Assembly (NCBI GenBank): GCA_028289195.1
Contig: JANQQR010000023.1
Coordinates: 407,740 to 471,739, forward strand
Length of the DNA: 64,000 nucleotides
DNA from: Phycisphaerales bacterium
GTDB lineage: Bacteria; Planctomycetota; Phycisphaerae; Phycisphaerales; UBA1924
Reading direction: 5' to 3'
This document shows, in pieces, positions 1 through 8,693 of this stretch. The position numbers and the translations under genes were made by a program. Under the pieces are notes generated by a model, which worked only from the letters and a program-made list of their open reading frames with translations, was not told the origin of the DNA and did not search any database. Position 1 is the stretch's first letter, and each line of letters opens with the position of its first letter.

Positions 1-889
1 TCAACAGTTCATAGAGCACCACACCCAGCGAATAGACGTCCGTGCGCGTATCGATGTCGAGCCCGGTCATCGCCGCCTGCTCGGGGCTCATGTATTCGGG
101 GGTGCCGATGAGCTGGCCCTGCTCGGTGAAGACCGTCCGGTCGCTGAGCGGCTGCTCGATCGCTTTGGCGATGCCGAAGTCGATGACCTTCGGAACAGGC
201 GCCCCGTCGACCTCTGTCACCAGGATGTTCGAGGGCTTGAGATCCCGGTGGATGACACCCTTGGAGTGGGCGTGCTGGACTGCTGCGCAGACCGGGGAGA
301 ACAGCTCGACACGCTCGCGGATCCCGAGCCGGTGCGAATCGCAGTAGCTCGAGATCGGTTCACCCCGAACGAGCTCCATCACGAAGTACGGGTTGCCACG
401 ATCGGTCATCCCGCCGTCGAGCACGCGCGCGATGTTGGGATGGTCCATGATCGCCAGCGCCTGGCGCTCGGCCTCGAAGCGGGCGAGGACAGATGCCGAG
501 TCCATCCCGGGCTTGAGGATCTTGAGCGCGACGCGCCGGCGCATCGGCCGATCCTGTTCGGCCTCGTAGACCATCCCGAAGCCGCCCTCACCGAGCAGGC
601 TCCGGATCCGGTATCTCCCGTCGATGGTCGCACCGATCAGATCGGGCGCCGGCCCGGCCTGAGCCGGGGTGCGCGTTGCCGCGGTGTTGGTTGGATCGGC
701 GGCCCGCTCCACGGTTTCCGCTTCGCGCTGCAGCATCTGCTCGGCCACGCGGGCGACGGACGATGACTCCGCACGCGCCCGTTCGAGCCTGTCCGCCCGA
801 TCGGCATCGGGAAGACCCTGCAGCTCTCGAAAGAGCTGTTCAGCCCTGCGCTGAGTCTCGTCCGACGGTGGCACCGACTCGATCTCCAT
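1..889 (-). CDS. Serine/threonine protein kinase, N-terminal part (gene runs off the left edge)
   Basis: A Hanks-type protein kinase of which the first 296 residues are visible; the rest lies beyond position 1. The kinase domain starts near residue 85. The glycine loop is GEGGFGMV (100-107), the ATP lysine is K123 in ALKIL, the catalytic loop is HRDLKPSN with D216, the metal site is DFG (D237), and the activation segment ends [10 protein letters not shown]. All catalytic residues are present, so it should be active. The first 84 residues are a charged helical extension followed by an Ala/Thr/Pro linker, as is common in planctomycete kinases. The ATG at 889 was chosen because the frame upstream has no better start; the Shine-Dalgarno there is weak. 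Any C-terminal sensor (TPR, WD40 or transmembrane) would be outside the window. The substrate is unknown. Confidence 0.9.
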   Translation of the reverse strand, partial: MEIESVPPSDETQRRAEQLFRELQGLPDADRADRLERARAESSSVARVAEQMLQREAETVERAADPTNTAATRTPAQAGPAPDLIGATIDGRYRIRSLLGEGGFGMVYEAEQDRPMRRRVALKILKPGMDSASVLARFEAERQALAIMDHPNIARVLDGGMTDRGNPYFVMELVRGEPISSYCDSHRLGIRERVELFSPVCAAVQHAHSKGVIHRDLKPSNILVTEVDGAPVPKVIDFGIAKAIEQPLSDRTVFTEQGQLIGTPEYMSPEQAAMTGLDIDTRTDVYSLGVVLYELL

Positions 890-1155
890 CTCGCATCCGG
901 GCGGGGGCCGATCGAGTTCTCGGTCTCGTCCGACCGGCGGCGCGGCGAAGGCCCTCCGCAGTCCCCTCGTTCGCGGCACGCGACAATCTACTCGGGCGCG
1001 ATGTCCGCGCACAAGAAATGAGGCGCTTCCAGAGCCGCACCGGCGTCTCGTAGAGTTCGGGTTCGCTACGAATCGTCAGAAGTGCGAGTGTGTGCGCACG
1101 TGCAATCCGGAGCACGGGTGAGAGGTGGCCACGTTCGTCGAACCGGGCCAACCAA

Positions 1156-1228
1156 AGCCACCAGCCGGACTCGAACCGGCGACCTGAGCTTTACGAAAGC
1201 TCCGCTCTACCAACTGAGCTATGGTGGC
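1156..1228 (-). tRNA. tRNA-Thr (anticodon CGT)
   Basis: Read on the minus strand, this 73-base stretch folds as a tRNA. The 7-bp acceptor stem is GCCACCA with TGGTGGC. The D-arm carries AGCTCAGTTGGTAGAGC. The anticodon stem GAGCT/AGCTC closes the loop TTCGTAA, giving anticodon CGT, which reads ACG (Thr). The T-arm is GCCGG-TTCGAGT-CCGGC. The discriminator base is T, and CCA is not encoded, so it must be added after transcription. No other tRNA is adjacent. Confidence 0.96.
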
Positions 1229-1263
1229 ATGCTCGCCCGGGCGTGCACCCGAGCGAGGGGGTG

Positions 1264-1291
1264 AGTGTAGCCGATCGGGCGAACCGGTCTA
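1264..1291 (-). promoter_or_regulatory. Likely sigma-70 promoter of tRNA-Thr
   Basis: On the minus strand TAGACC (1286-1291) and TACACT (1264-1269) are separated by 16 bases and lie about 35 bases upstream of the tRNA 5' end. The same TACACT -10 hexamer occurs before rplK and rpoB in this window, which supports the call. Confidence 0.55.
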
Positions 1292-1337
1292 GGCCTCAGT
1301 AAGCCGCGCCCGAGGGGCGCAGGACCACCCCGAAGAG

Positions 1338-2693
1338 TCACTCCTCGACGGGCTCCACCGTCGCTCCGGCTGATCCGAAGCGCTGGGCCGCCCGCTCGCC
1401 CATGCGGGCGCGGAGCGTGACGGTGCCGTTGTCGTACTCGCGGTCGAGCACCTCGGCCCGGTGCTCGATCTCGCTCAGCGCCTTGGCCTCGCTCAGGGGC
1501 AGGGTGATGCGCATCTCGCGCACCTCGCCGTCGGCGGCCAGGGCAACCGCCTGGCGGAGTTCTTCCATTCCCTCGGACTCCGGCCGGATCGCGCTGATGG
1601 GGATCGCCCCGGGCACGCGCTGCTGCCAGATGAGCATCTCCGAGTTGTCCGCCAGCCTGTCGGCCTTGTTGAGCAGCAAGATGGTCTCGGGCTCGGTGAA
1701 CTCACGCCCCTCGCGCTCCTCGCTGGCGCCCACGCTCTTGAACAGCTCCTCGAGCGTGGTCTGGACCGTCTCGTACTGCAGCTGCGCGGCGCTGTCGGAC
1801 ACATCGAGCACGATCAGCAGCAAGTCGGCGTGTGTGGCCTCCTCCAGCGTGGCGCGGAACGACGCGACGAGGTGGTGTGGCAGGTCGCGCACGAACCCGA
1901 CGGTGTCCGAGAGCATCACGCTCATGCCCTTGCCAAGGTCCCACTCGCGGGTGCGGGTCATGAGCGTGGCGAACAGCTGGTCGTTGGCGTGGGCGCCGCC
2001 GGCGGTGAGCGTGTTGAACAGCGTCGACTTGCCCGCGTTGGTGTAGCCCACGAGGCCGACGGTGAAGTGGTCGGTGTTGCGCTTGCGGACCTCCCGCTTC
2101 TTGCGCTCGAGGATCGCGTCGAGCTCGCGGCGCAGCTGGTTCTGGCGGCGCTGGACGATGCGCCGGTCGGTCTCGAGCTGCGTCTCGCCGGGGCCACGGG
2201 TGCCGATGCCGCCGATCCCGCCGAATCCCACGATGCGCTCGAGGTGATCCCACATGGCGCGCAGGCGCGGGTAGGTGTACTGCAGCTGGGCGAGCTCGAC
2301 CTGGAGCTTGGCGGCGTGGGTCGTGGCACGCCCGGCGAAGATGTCGAGGATCAGCTCGGACCGATCGAGCACCTTGCGCTCGAGGATCTTCTCGATGTTG
2401 GCGATCTGGCGCGGGCTGAGCTCGTGGTCGAAGATCACCAGGCCGGCGCGCGTCATCAGGCACAGCGCCTTGAGCTCCTCGAGCTTGCCGGCGCCCATGA
2501 AGGTGCCGGGCTCGGGCTTGTCCCGGTTCTGCACCAGTTCCCCGACGACCGTGGCCCCGGCGGTCTCGGCCAGCGCGCGGAGCTCGCCCAGCGGGTCGCG
2601 CTCGTCGAAGCGGCTATCGGGCAGGTGGACGGCCGCGAGCACGGCCCGCTCGGCCTGGATCTTGATGTCTGTGCGTTCTTTGGGCTGGGCCAT
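1338..2693 (-). CDS. hflX: GTPase HflX
   Basis: A 451-residue ribosome-associated GTPase of the HflX family, which splits or rescues stalled 70S ribosomes in other bacteria. The N-terminal HflX domain (about 15-200) includes the family signature around GGIGTRGPGETQLE (159-174) and a basic helical linker. The G domain follows: G1 GYTNAGKS (216-223), G3 DTVGF (263-267) and G4 NKAD (342-345). The length is typical. The start at 2693 gives MAQPKERT and matches the usual N-terminus. It stands alone, divergent from the processing protease at 2864. Confidence 0.95.
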   Translation of the reverse strand: MAQPKERTDIKIQAERAVLAAVHLPDSRFDERDPLGELRALAETAGATVVGELVQNRDKPEPGTFMGAGKLEELKALCLMTRAGLVIFDHELSPRQIANIEKILERKVLDRSELILDIFAGRATTHAAKLQVELAQLQYTYPRLRAMWDHLERIVGFGGIGGIGTRGPGETQLETDRRIVQRRQNQLRRELDAILERKKREVRKRNTDHFTVGLVGYTNAGKSTLFNTLTAGGAHANDQLFATLMTRTREWDLGKGMSVMLSDTVGFVRDLPHHLVASFRATLEEATHADLLLIVLDVSDSAAQLQYETVQTTLEELFKSVGASEEREGREFTEPETILLLNKADRLADNSEMLIWQQRVPGAIPISAIRPESEGMEELRQAVALAADGEVREMRITLPLSEAKALSEIEHRAEVLDREYDNGTVTLRARMGERAAQRFGSAGATVEPVEE

Positions 2694-2863
2694 CGGGGTC
2701 CTGACGGCCCGGGGATCGCATCACCGGGCCGGGTGAAGGGTATCGCTGTCGTCGCGCCGGGTCGTGTGCGGCCCCGGGGCTGTCCGGGGCGATACGATCA
2801 GACCGACAGTGCGAGAGCCCCGGGCGGACGGACGCCGGGGCCACAGACCCCACGGAGACTCCC

Positions 2864-4621
2864 GTGCGAAAGAAGCTCCCAGTCGTTGCGCCGGTCGTGG
2901 TGATGGCCCTCGTGTTCGGCACCCTGGCGATCCGCCTGCCCGCGGCCATCGCCCAGCGGGCCGACGCCTACGCCATGTTCGACCCCGTGGTCGACGTCCA
3001 GCACCTGATCGATCGCCACTTCTATCGCGACCTCAACGAGGACGACCTCCGCGACATGCAGCTGGGCGCGATCAACGGCATGATCGAGGTGCTCGGCGAT
3101 CGCTACACCGAGTACATCCCCGCCGAGTCCATCGCCGACTTCGACAAGAGCATCCGGGGCGAATACGCCGGCATCGGCGCCGAGGTCACCTCGGAGGACG
3201 GCTGGCTGAAGATCATCACCCCCATGGACGACTCCCCGGCGTTTGCCGCGGGGATCGAGCCCAACGACCTGGTCGTGGCCGTCGACGGCGCGAGCACCTA
3301 CGGCAAGACGACCGACGAGGTCATCGACATGCTGCTGGGCCCCCCCGGCACCGACGTCCGCCTGACGATCGAGCGCGACGCCACGATCGCCGCGCCCCCC
3401 GAGTCGCTCGCGCCGGGCGTGCCCGGCGAGCTCGACGACGCTCCCGGCCCGGCCGAGGGCGCCGCCCGGTTCGATCTGGACGTGACCCGCGCCCGGATCG
3501 TCGCCTCGACGGTCAAGGGCGTGCACCGCAACGGTGAGAACTGGTCGTTCTGGGTCGATCAGCCCGGGAAGATCGGCTACGTGCGCATCACGAGCTTCAC
3601 CGGCGGCACGATCCCCGAGCTCGAAGCGGCTTGCCGCGAGCTCGTCGACGGCGGCATGGAGGGCATGATCCTCGACCTGCGCTTCAACCGGGGCGGCTCG
3701 CTGTACGCCGCGGTGCGCATGGCGGACCTGTTCCTCGAAGAGGGCGTGATCGTCGAGACGCGCGGGCGCGACGGCGACAGCGAGAAGAACTACGCCCGGC
3801 GCGATCGCACGCTGCCGGACTTCCCGATGGTGGTGCTCATCAACGAATCGAGCGCCAGCGCCAGCGAGATCGTCGCCGGCGCGCTGCAGGACAACGGCCG
3901 GGCCGTGGTGATGGGCACGCGCTCGTTCGGCAAGGGCGTGGTGCAGGCGCTGTACCGCCTGCCCTCGGGCGCCGGGCAGCTCAAGATCACCGAGCAGTAC
4001 TACTACCTGCCCTCCGGTCGCCTTCTGCATCGCACCGACGACTCCACCGAGTGGGGCGTCGATCCGACCGACGGGATGTACGTGCCGCTCGAAGATGACG
4101 AGTACCGCGAGATCTTCCGCGTGCGCCGCGCCGAGGACATCATTCGGCGCACCGGCGACGACGAGGAGGCCCGGGCCAACTGGGCCGACCCCGAGTGGGT
4201 CCTCGAGAAGCTCGACGACCGGCACATCACCCTGAGCGTCGAGGCCATCCGCGACAAGCTCGCGACCAACGAGTGGCCCCGAGTCAGCGACGAGGAGCGC
4301 GCCAGCGACGCCATCCAGATGGCCGAACTCGAGCGTGAGGAGCGGCGCATGGAGCTCCTGCAGCGCGAGCTGCGCCGCTCGGAACGGCGCGTCGCCGCGC
4401 TCGCCAGCGCCGAGACGGGCTCGCTCCCGGTCGATCAGGACCTCCTCCCCGGCGAGAGCGATCTCACCGGCGGCAAGGTCCAGGTCTTCGACGCCGAGGG
4501 CAAGCCGATCGCCAACCTGTCGATCACCGGACCCGACCTCGAGGCCTGGCTCGACGGCGCACCGCTCGCGCCCTCCGAGGATGGCGAAGACTCCGGCGAC
4601 GAAGACAACGGCGGATCCTGA
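2864..4621 (+). CDS. S41 family C-terminal processing peptidase
   Basis: A 585-residue carboxy-terminal processing (Tsp/CtpA-like) serine protease. Residues 1-30 form an N-terminal signal/anchor, so the protein acts outside the cytoplasmic membrane. A PDZ domain (about 95-175) is followed by the S41 catalytic domain. By comparison with E. coli Tsp the catalytic serine is S332 in SSASASEI and the general base is K357 in SFGKG; D343 occupies the third conserved position. Residues 180-205 form a Pro/Ala-rich insertion, and the last 130 residues include a charged coiled coil (about 480-530) and an acidic tail, unlike the short bacterial forms. The GTG start at 2864 has a CGGAG motif 8 bases upstream. 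tsaD begins 5 bases after the stop, so the two are probably co-transcribed. Confidence 0.93.
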   Translation: MRKKLPVVAPVVVMALVFGTLAIRLPAAIAQRADAYAMFDPVVDVQHLIDRHFYRDLNEDDLRDMQLGAINGMIEVLGDRYTEYIPAESIADFDKSIRGEYAGIGAEVTSEDGWLKIITPMDDSPAFAAGIEPNDLVVAVDGASTYGKTTDEVIDMLLGPPGTDVRLTIERDATIAAPPESLAPGVPGELDDAPGPAEGAARFDLDVTRARIVASTVKGVHRNGENWSFWVDQPGKIGYVRITSFTGGTIPELEAACRELVDGGMEGMILDLRFNRGGSLYAAVRMADLFLEEGVIVETRGRDGDSEKNYARRDRTLPDFPMVVLINESSASASEIVAGALQDNGRAVVMGTRSFGKGVVQALYRLPSGAGQLKITEQYYYLPSGRLLHRTDDSTEWGVDPTDGMYVPLEDDEYREIFRVRRAEDIIRRTGDDEEARANWADPEWVLEKLDDRHITLSVEAIRDKLATNEWPRVSDEERASDAIQMAELEREERRMELLQRELRRSERRVAALASAETGSLPVDQDLLPGESDLTGGKVQVFDAEGKPIANLSITGPDLEAWLDGAPLAPSEDGEDSGDEDNGGS

Positions 4622-4626
4622 GGCGC

Positions 4627-5661
4627 GTGCTGGTTCTCGGGATCGAATCGAGCTGCGACGAGACGTGCTGCGCTGTCGTGCGCGACGCGCGGGATGTGCT
4701 CTCGAACGTCATCTCCTCGCAGCACGACCTGCACGCCGAGTACGGCGGCGTCGTGCCCGAGATCGCCAGCCGCGCGCACGTCGAGGCGCTGCTGCCGGTG
4801 CTGCGCGAATCGCTGAAGGCAGCCGGCGTCGAGCTGTCGAACATTGAAGCGATCGCCGTGGGCAACCGGCCCGGGCTGATCGGGTCGCTTCTTGTGGGCG
4901 TCGCGGGCGCCAAGGCGCTGAGCCTGGCGCTGGGCGTGCCCCTGATCGGCGTCGATCACATCCAGGCGCACCTCTACGCCCCGCTGCTGGGCGACGATGC
5001 GCCGGACGAGGAGGTCTACCCGGCCCTCGGCCTGGTGGTCAGCGGCGGGCACTCGTCGATCTATCGCTGCGACTCGGCCCTCGAGATGGTGCGCATCGGC
5101 TCGACGATCGACGACGCCATCGGCGAGGCCTACGACAAGGTCGGCGTTCTCGTCGGCCTCGAGCACCCCGGCGGGCCGAAGGTCGACAAGCTCGCCAGGG
5201 AGGGCGACGACCGCGCGTTCGATCTGCCCATAAGCCGCTTGGGCAAGGAGTCGATCGACTTCAGCTTCAGCGGGCTCAAGACGGCCGTGCTGTATCGCGT
5301 GAAGGGCGTGCCGGGGAAGAACGAGACGCCCCCGGAGCTGGACGACAAGCGGCGCGCCGATCTGTGCGCCAGCTTCCAGCGCGCGGCGATCGGCGCGGTG
5401 CTGCTGAAGCTCGAGCGGGCGCTGGAGCAGATGAGCGAGCGCCCGAAGTCGCTGCTGGTCGGTGGCGGCGTGAGCGCCAACTCCCGCCTGCGCGCAGACC
5501 TCAAGGACTTCGGCGAGCGCCACGGCGTGGCGGTGCGTGTGCCGGCGATGCAGTACTGCCTCGACAACGGCGCGATGATCGCCGGGCTCGGCTCGGTGCG
5601 CCTCGGCGCCGGGCTTGTCGATGATCTGACGCTCGAAGCCGTGCCGACGACGGGCGCGTGA
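4627..5661 (+). CDS. tsaD: tRNA N6-adenosine threonylcarbamoyltransferase TsaD
   Basis: A 344-residue Kae1/TsaD protein, which transfers the threonylcarbamoyl group to A37 of ANN-decoding tRNAs. The N-terminal ASKHA nucleotide motif is GIESSCDETC (5-14). The metal-binding histidines are H111 and H115 in VDHIQAHL. The glycine-rich motifs VVSGGH and LLVGGGVSANSRL and the segment FSFSGLKTAV are all present, and the length matches the family. It begins with GTG five bases after the protease stop. The release-factor-like gene follows after 7 bases. Confidence 0.96.
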   Translation: MLVLGIESSCDETCCAVVRDARDVLSNVISSQHDLHAEYGGVVPEIASRAHVEALLPVLRESLKAAGVELSNIEAIAVGNRPGLIGSLLVGVAGAKALSLALGVPLIGVDHIQAHLYAPLLGDDAPDEEVYPALGLVVSGGHSSIYRCDSALEMVRIGSTIDDAIGEAYDKVGVLVGLEHPGGPKVDKLAREGDDRAFDLPISRLGKESIDFSFSGLKTAVLYRVKGVPGKNETPPELDDKRRADLCASFQRAAIGAVLLKLERALEQMSERPKSLLVGGGVSANSRLRADLKDFGERHGVAVRVPAMQYCLDNGAMIAGLGSVRLGAGLVDDLTLEAVPTTGA

Positions 5662-5668
5662 TGGGGCC

Positions 5669-6238
5669 GTGCCCGTGACCCAGCGCGAGAAGTTCGAATG
5701 GTCGCACCCCGCGGCGCTCGAGAAAGAGGCGCTGCTCGCCGAGTGCGAGTTCGGCAAAGGACGCACCAGTGGCCCGGGGGGCCAGCACCGCAACAAGGTC
5801 GAGACCGAGGTCACGCTCACGCACAAGGCGTCGGGCGTGAGCGCCAAGGCGGGCGAGCGCCGCAGCGTGCGCGAGAACATGCCGGTGGCGATCAAGCGCC
5901 TGCGCCTGAAGCTCGCGATGGACGTGCGCCGGCCGGTGCCGCTGGGCGAGATCGGCAGCGAGTGCTGGAGGTCGCGCGTGCGCCCGCCGGGCAAGGGGCC
6001 GGGGGTTGATGCCAAGGCGCTCGGGCGACTGGAGATCAACGCCAAGCACTGGGACTACCCGTCGCTGCTGGCCGAGGCGATCGACGTGATCGCCGACGCG
6101 AACTGGGACGTGAAGCGGGCGGGCATCCGCCTGGACGTGAGCGCGAGCCAGCTGGTGAAGCTGCTGAAGGAGCACCCGCCGGCGCTGGGCATGCTCAACG
6201 CCGAGCGGAAGAAACGCGGGGAGCGGGAGTTCAAGTAG
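5669..6238 (+). CDS. Peptide chain release factor-like protein (GGQ domain)
   Basis: A 189-residue protein containing the class I release-factor catalytic domain but no codon-recognition domain. The peptidyl-tRNA hydrolysis motif GPGGQHRNKVETEV has GGQ at residues 37-39. The domain continues with a basic stretch and ends in the Lys/Arg-rich tail ERKKRGEREFK, reminiscent of ribosome-rescue factors such as ArfB/YaeJ, whose basic tail enters the mRNA channel. A role in hydrolysing peptidyl-tRNA on stalled ribosomes is an inference from the domain. The start is GTG at 5669, directly after tsaD. Its 3' end overlaps the opposing zinc-ribbon gene by 8 bases. Confidence 0.85.
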   Translation: MPVTQREKFEWSHPAALEKEALLAECEFGKGRTSGPGGQHRNKVETEVTLTHKASGVSAKAGERRSVRENMPVAIKRLRLKLAMDVRRPVPLGEIGSECWRSRVRPPGKGPGVDAKALGRLEINAKHWDYPSLLAEAIDVIADANWDVKRAGIRLDVSASQLVKLLKEHPPALGMLNAERKKRGEREFK

Positions 6239-6785
6239 CGCGCTCGCGCACGTCAGAGATGTTCTCGCCGCATTCGGGGCAGGTATAGGCAGTGAGGCCG
6301 ATGAGATCGAAGTGGCAGTACGGGCAGCGGGAGAAGTAGCCCTTGGCGGCATAGCCACACCTTCGGACACGCCCTTGCCTGCCAAATACCCGTTGCCCCT
6401 GACTCACGATAAGGCCCAAGCCGAGTAGGCCGACGACCAAGGGCGCAACGAGAGATGCTGGGGTCGTCGACGGTTCAGCCGCCATCACCCAACCTAAGAT
6501 CAGCGCTCCGGCAGCGAACGCAGCCTGGTCCTCGAAGATCCAGCGCCGCCGATCGAGCAAGAATCGCGACGATCCCGGCAAGGGCGCTCCCCACGGAGCA
6601 CCGCGCTTCTCCCGTTCGATCCGACGCCTTCGGAACACCATCCAGTATCCGAGAACGTTCAATCCAAGTCCCACAGCGATGAAGGTCCCCAACGAGACCT
6701 GGACACGCAGGGCCAGAGGGGCACTGAGCGCGCCGAGGTAGGCGATACTGGGCCAGTCTCGTCGAAACTCGAACAGAGTTGTCAC
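6231..6785 (-). CDS. Membrane protein with C-terminal zinc ribbon (paralogue 1)
   Basis: A 184-residue protein of unknown function. It has hydrophobic segments near residues 15-50 and two around 90-130, then a soluble C-terminus with two CxxC knuckles: RCPYC and TCPECGENISDV, a rubredoxin-like zinc ribbon. The next gene upstream (6786-7403) has the same architecture, including CPECGE at the same place, so the pair is a tandem duplication. The GTG start directly follows the upstream TAG stop, suggesting translational coupling. It is convergent with the release-factor-like gene and overlaps it by 8 bases. Confidence 0.7.
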   Translation of the reverse strand: MTTLFEFRRDWPSIAYLGALSAPLALRVQVSLGTFIAVGLGLNVLGYWMVFRRRRIEREKRGAPWGAPLPGSSRFLLDRRRWIFEDQAAFAAGALILGWVMAAEPSTTPASLVAPLVVGLLGLGLIVSQGQRVFGRQGRVRRCGYAAKGYFSRCPYCHFDLIGLTAYTCPECGENISDVRERAT

Positions 6786-7403
6786 CTAGCCCCTCGAAGT
6801 CGGGAGCTTGCGCTGACCCGTGACATCTTCACCGCACTCGGGGCATGTAGACGCGATCGCTCCCACGACTTCGTGATCACAGGCCTGGCACCGCGTGATG
6901 TAGCAGGAACGCATGTAGCCGAGGTAGCTCACCCGAAGGAACCGCCGACCCATCCGGTCGAGATACTTGAACGTCAAGACGCCACCGACAACTATCGCTG
7001 CGTACCGACCCGCAGGCACAACGCCGGCCGCCAGTATCCCCCAATTCGCGAGCAAGGCCCCACACAGCGCCGCGATGTGATCTGACAACAGAAAACTCCG
7101 ATGATCCGTTGTTCGCCTGCGGATGCTCGGGGTGACCCGCTGATCGCGCCAATCAGGAGTCGCGCGCTCGCGGCGCGTCATCGCCCAATAGCTGCACCCA
7201 CCGATGGAGGAGATCGCGAGGACGCCCGCGAGGAACACTCCAGACCCGATCTGCACTCCGCCGCCGAGGACACCGACGATCACGATTCCTGGCAGGAGCG
7301 CGTATGTCGGCCAGACATGCTTGAGATCGCCGAAGCGCATGAAGCGCCACACGCGGCGCAACGCCGATTCCATGGAAACGGGGCTGTGAGCTTTCATCGC
7401 CAC
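6786..7403 (-). CDS. Membrane protein with C-terminal zinc ribbon (paralogue 2)
   Basis: A 205-residue paralogue of the downstream gene. It has a basic N-terminus, hydrophobic segments around 35-70 and 105-145, and a C-terminal ribbon with RCQACDHE and TCPECGEDVTG. The function is unknown; zinc ribbons on membrane anchors are often structural. The start is taken as GTG at 7403 (an ATG lies two codons inside) because TAAACT ends 6 bases upstream, as for other leaderless candidates in this window. The pair is divergent from the M20 hydrolase. Confidence 0.7.
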   Translation of the reverse strand: MAMKAHSPVSMESALRRVWRFMRFGDLKHVWPTYALLPGIVIVGVLGGGVQIGSGVFLAGVLAISSIGGCSYWAMTRRERATPDWRDQRVTPSIRRRTTDHRSFLLSDHIAALCGALLANWGILAAGVVPAGRYAAIVVGGVLTFKYLDRMGRRFLRVSYLGYMRSCYITRCQACDHEVVGAIASTCPECGEDVTGQRKLPTSRG

Positions 7404-7409
7404 AACCAG

Positions 7410-7415
7410 AGTTTA
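7410..7415 (-). promoter_or_regulatory. -10 element (TAAACT) of a candidate leaderless gene
   Basis: TAAACT on the minus strand is separated by 6 bases from the GTG start at 7403. No Shine-Dalgarno is seen, so transcription would begin at or near the start codon. Confidence 0.45.
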
Positions 7416-7465
7416 CGTCCGGTTTTGCCGGGTGCCACATCCTCGCTCCCCCCCATCGCCTCGGC

Positions 7466-7471
7466 TACGAT
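7466..7471 (+). promoter_or_regulatory. -10 element (TACGAT) of a candidate leaderless gene
   Basis: TACGAT is followed by 6 bases and then the ATG of the M20 hydrolase at 7478. There is no room for a ribosome binding site. Confidence 0.45.
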
Positions 7472-7477
7472 CCCGCC

Positions 7478-8683
7478 ATGACCACCATGACCGCAGACCC
7501 CCGCAGCGTCGTCCAGGACCACATCGCCCACATCAAGGCCGTGCGCCACGAGCTGCACCGCCACCCCGAGCTGGGCTACGAGGAGACCCGCACCAGCGAG
7601 GTCGTCCGGCGCGAGCTGGAAGAGCTGGGCGTCGAGTTCAAGGCCGGCCTCGCCGGGGGCACCGGCGTGCTGGGGTGGATCCCCGCGACCTCCGACCCGG
7701 GCTCGGCCAAGACCGTCGCGCTCCGCGCCGACATGGACGCCCTGCCCATCACCGAGAACACCGGCAAGGATTACACCAGCGAGAACCCCGGCGTGATGCA
7801 CGCCTGCGGCCACGACGGGCACACGTCGATCCTCATCGGCGCCGCGCGCACGCTCAGCGCGATGCCCGAGCGACCCAACAACGTGCTGCTGGTGTTCCAG
7901 CCCGCCGAAGAAGGCGGCGCGGGCGGCGAGCGCATGTGCGACGACGGCTGCCTGAACGGCTCGCTCCTGGGCAAGCCCGCCGACGTGATCTACGGCCTCC
8001 ACGGCTGGACCGACATCCCCATCGGCAGCGTGTCGACGCGCGTCGGCCCGATGCTGGCCGCGACCGACGAGTTCACCGTCACGATCAACGCCAAGGGCGG
8101 GCACGCCGCCTACCCCCACTACTGCATCGACCCGGTGGTCATCGCCTCGCACATCGTCACGGCGCTGCAGTCGATCGCCTCGCGCCGGGCCGACCCGCTG
8201 GACAGCGTGGTGTGCACCGTCGGCTCGATCCACGCGGGCCACGCCAACAACGTGATCCCCGACACGTGCGAGCTCAAGGGCACCATCCGCACGCTGCGGG
8301 CCGAGACCCGCGAACTGGCCGAGGCCGAGTTCCGGCGCATCGTCACCGGCGTTGCCGAGAGCTTCGGCGCCGGCGCCGAGATCGACTGGCACGTGGGCTA
8401 CCCCGTCACGAAGAACCACGAGGCCCCCACGCAGAAGTTCCGGGGCGTCGCCCGGCGGGCGCTGGGCGACGACAGGGTGCTCGAGTTCGAGAACCCGGGC
8501 ATGGGCGGCGAGGACTTCAGCTTCTACGGCCACCACGTGCCGGCGTGCTTCTTTCTGCTGGGCCTGCTGCCCGACGGCCAGACGAAGATGGCCAACCTGC
8601 ACACGCCCGAGTTCGACTTCAACGACGACGCGCTGCCCATCGGTATCGAGATGATGGCGCGCCTGGCGACCGAGCCCGTCTGA
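7478..8683 (+). CDS. M20 family amidohydrolase (hippurate hydrolase/IAA-amino acid hydrolase type)
   Basis: A 401-residue cytoplasmic metallohydrolase of peptidase family M20D, which cleaves N-acyl or amide bonds of amino-acid conjugates. The metal site segments are LRADMDALPI (about 87-96) and HACGHDGHTS (about 107-116), plus FQPAEEGGAGG with the catalytic/metal Glu pair. A later PGMGGEDFS motif supplies the second metal site, and the dimerisation domain lies around 185-300. Length and motif order are normal. The exact substrate cannot be told. A YmdB-like gene follows 10 bases later and is probably co-transcribed. Confidence 0.88.
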   Translation: MTTMTADPRSVVQDHIAHIKAVRHELHRHPELGYEETRTSEVVRRELEELGVEFKAGLAGGTGVLGWIPATSDPGSAKTVALRADMDALPITENTGKDYTSENPGVMHACGHDGHTSILIGAARTLSAMPERPNNVLLVFQPAEEGGAGGERMCDDGCLNGSLLGKPADVIYGLHGWTDIPIGSVSTRVGPMLAATDEFTVTINAKGGHAAYPHYCIDPVVIASHIVTALQSIASRRADPLDSVVCTVGSIHAGHANNVIPDTCELKGTIRTLRAETRELAEAEFRRIVTGVAESFGAGAEIDWHVGYPVTKNHEAPTQKFRGVARRALGDDRVLEFENPGMGGEDFSFYGHHVPACFFLLGLLPDGQTKMANLHTPEFDFNDDALPIGIEMMARLATEPV

Positions 8684-8693
8684 GACTCATCAC

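Noticed and set aside
1303..1325. GCGCCC/GGGCGC hairpin after hflX as a terminator
   Set aside because: A 6-bp stem without a U-tract in the orientation of hflX; too weak to call.
1461..2903. A 480-codon plus-strand frame opposite hflX
   Set aside because: Antisense shadow of a well-conserved gene; no recognisable protein.
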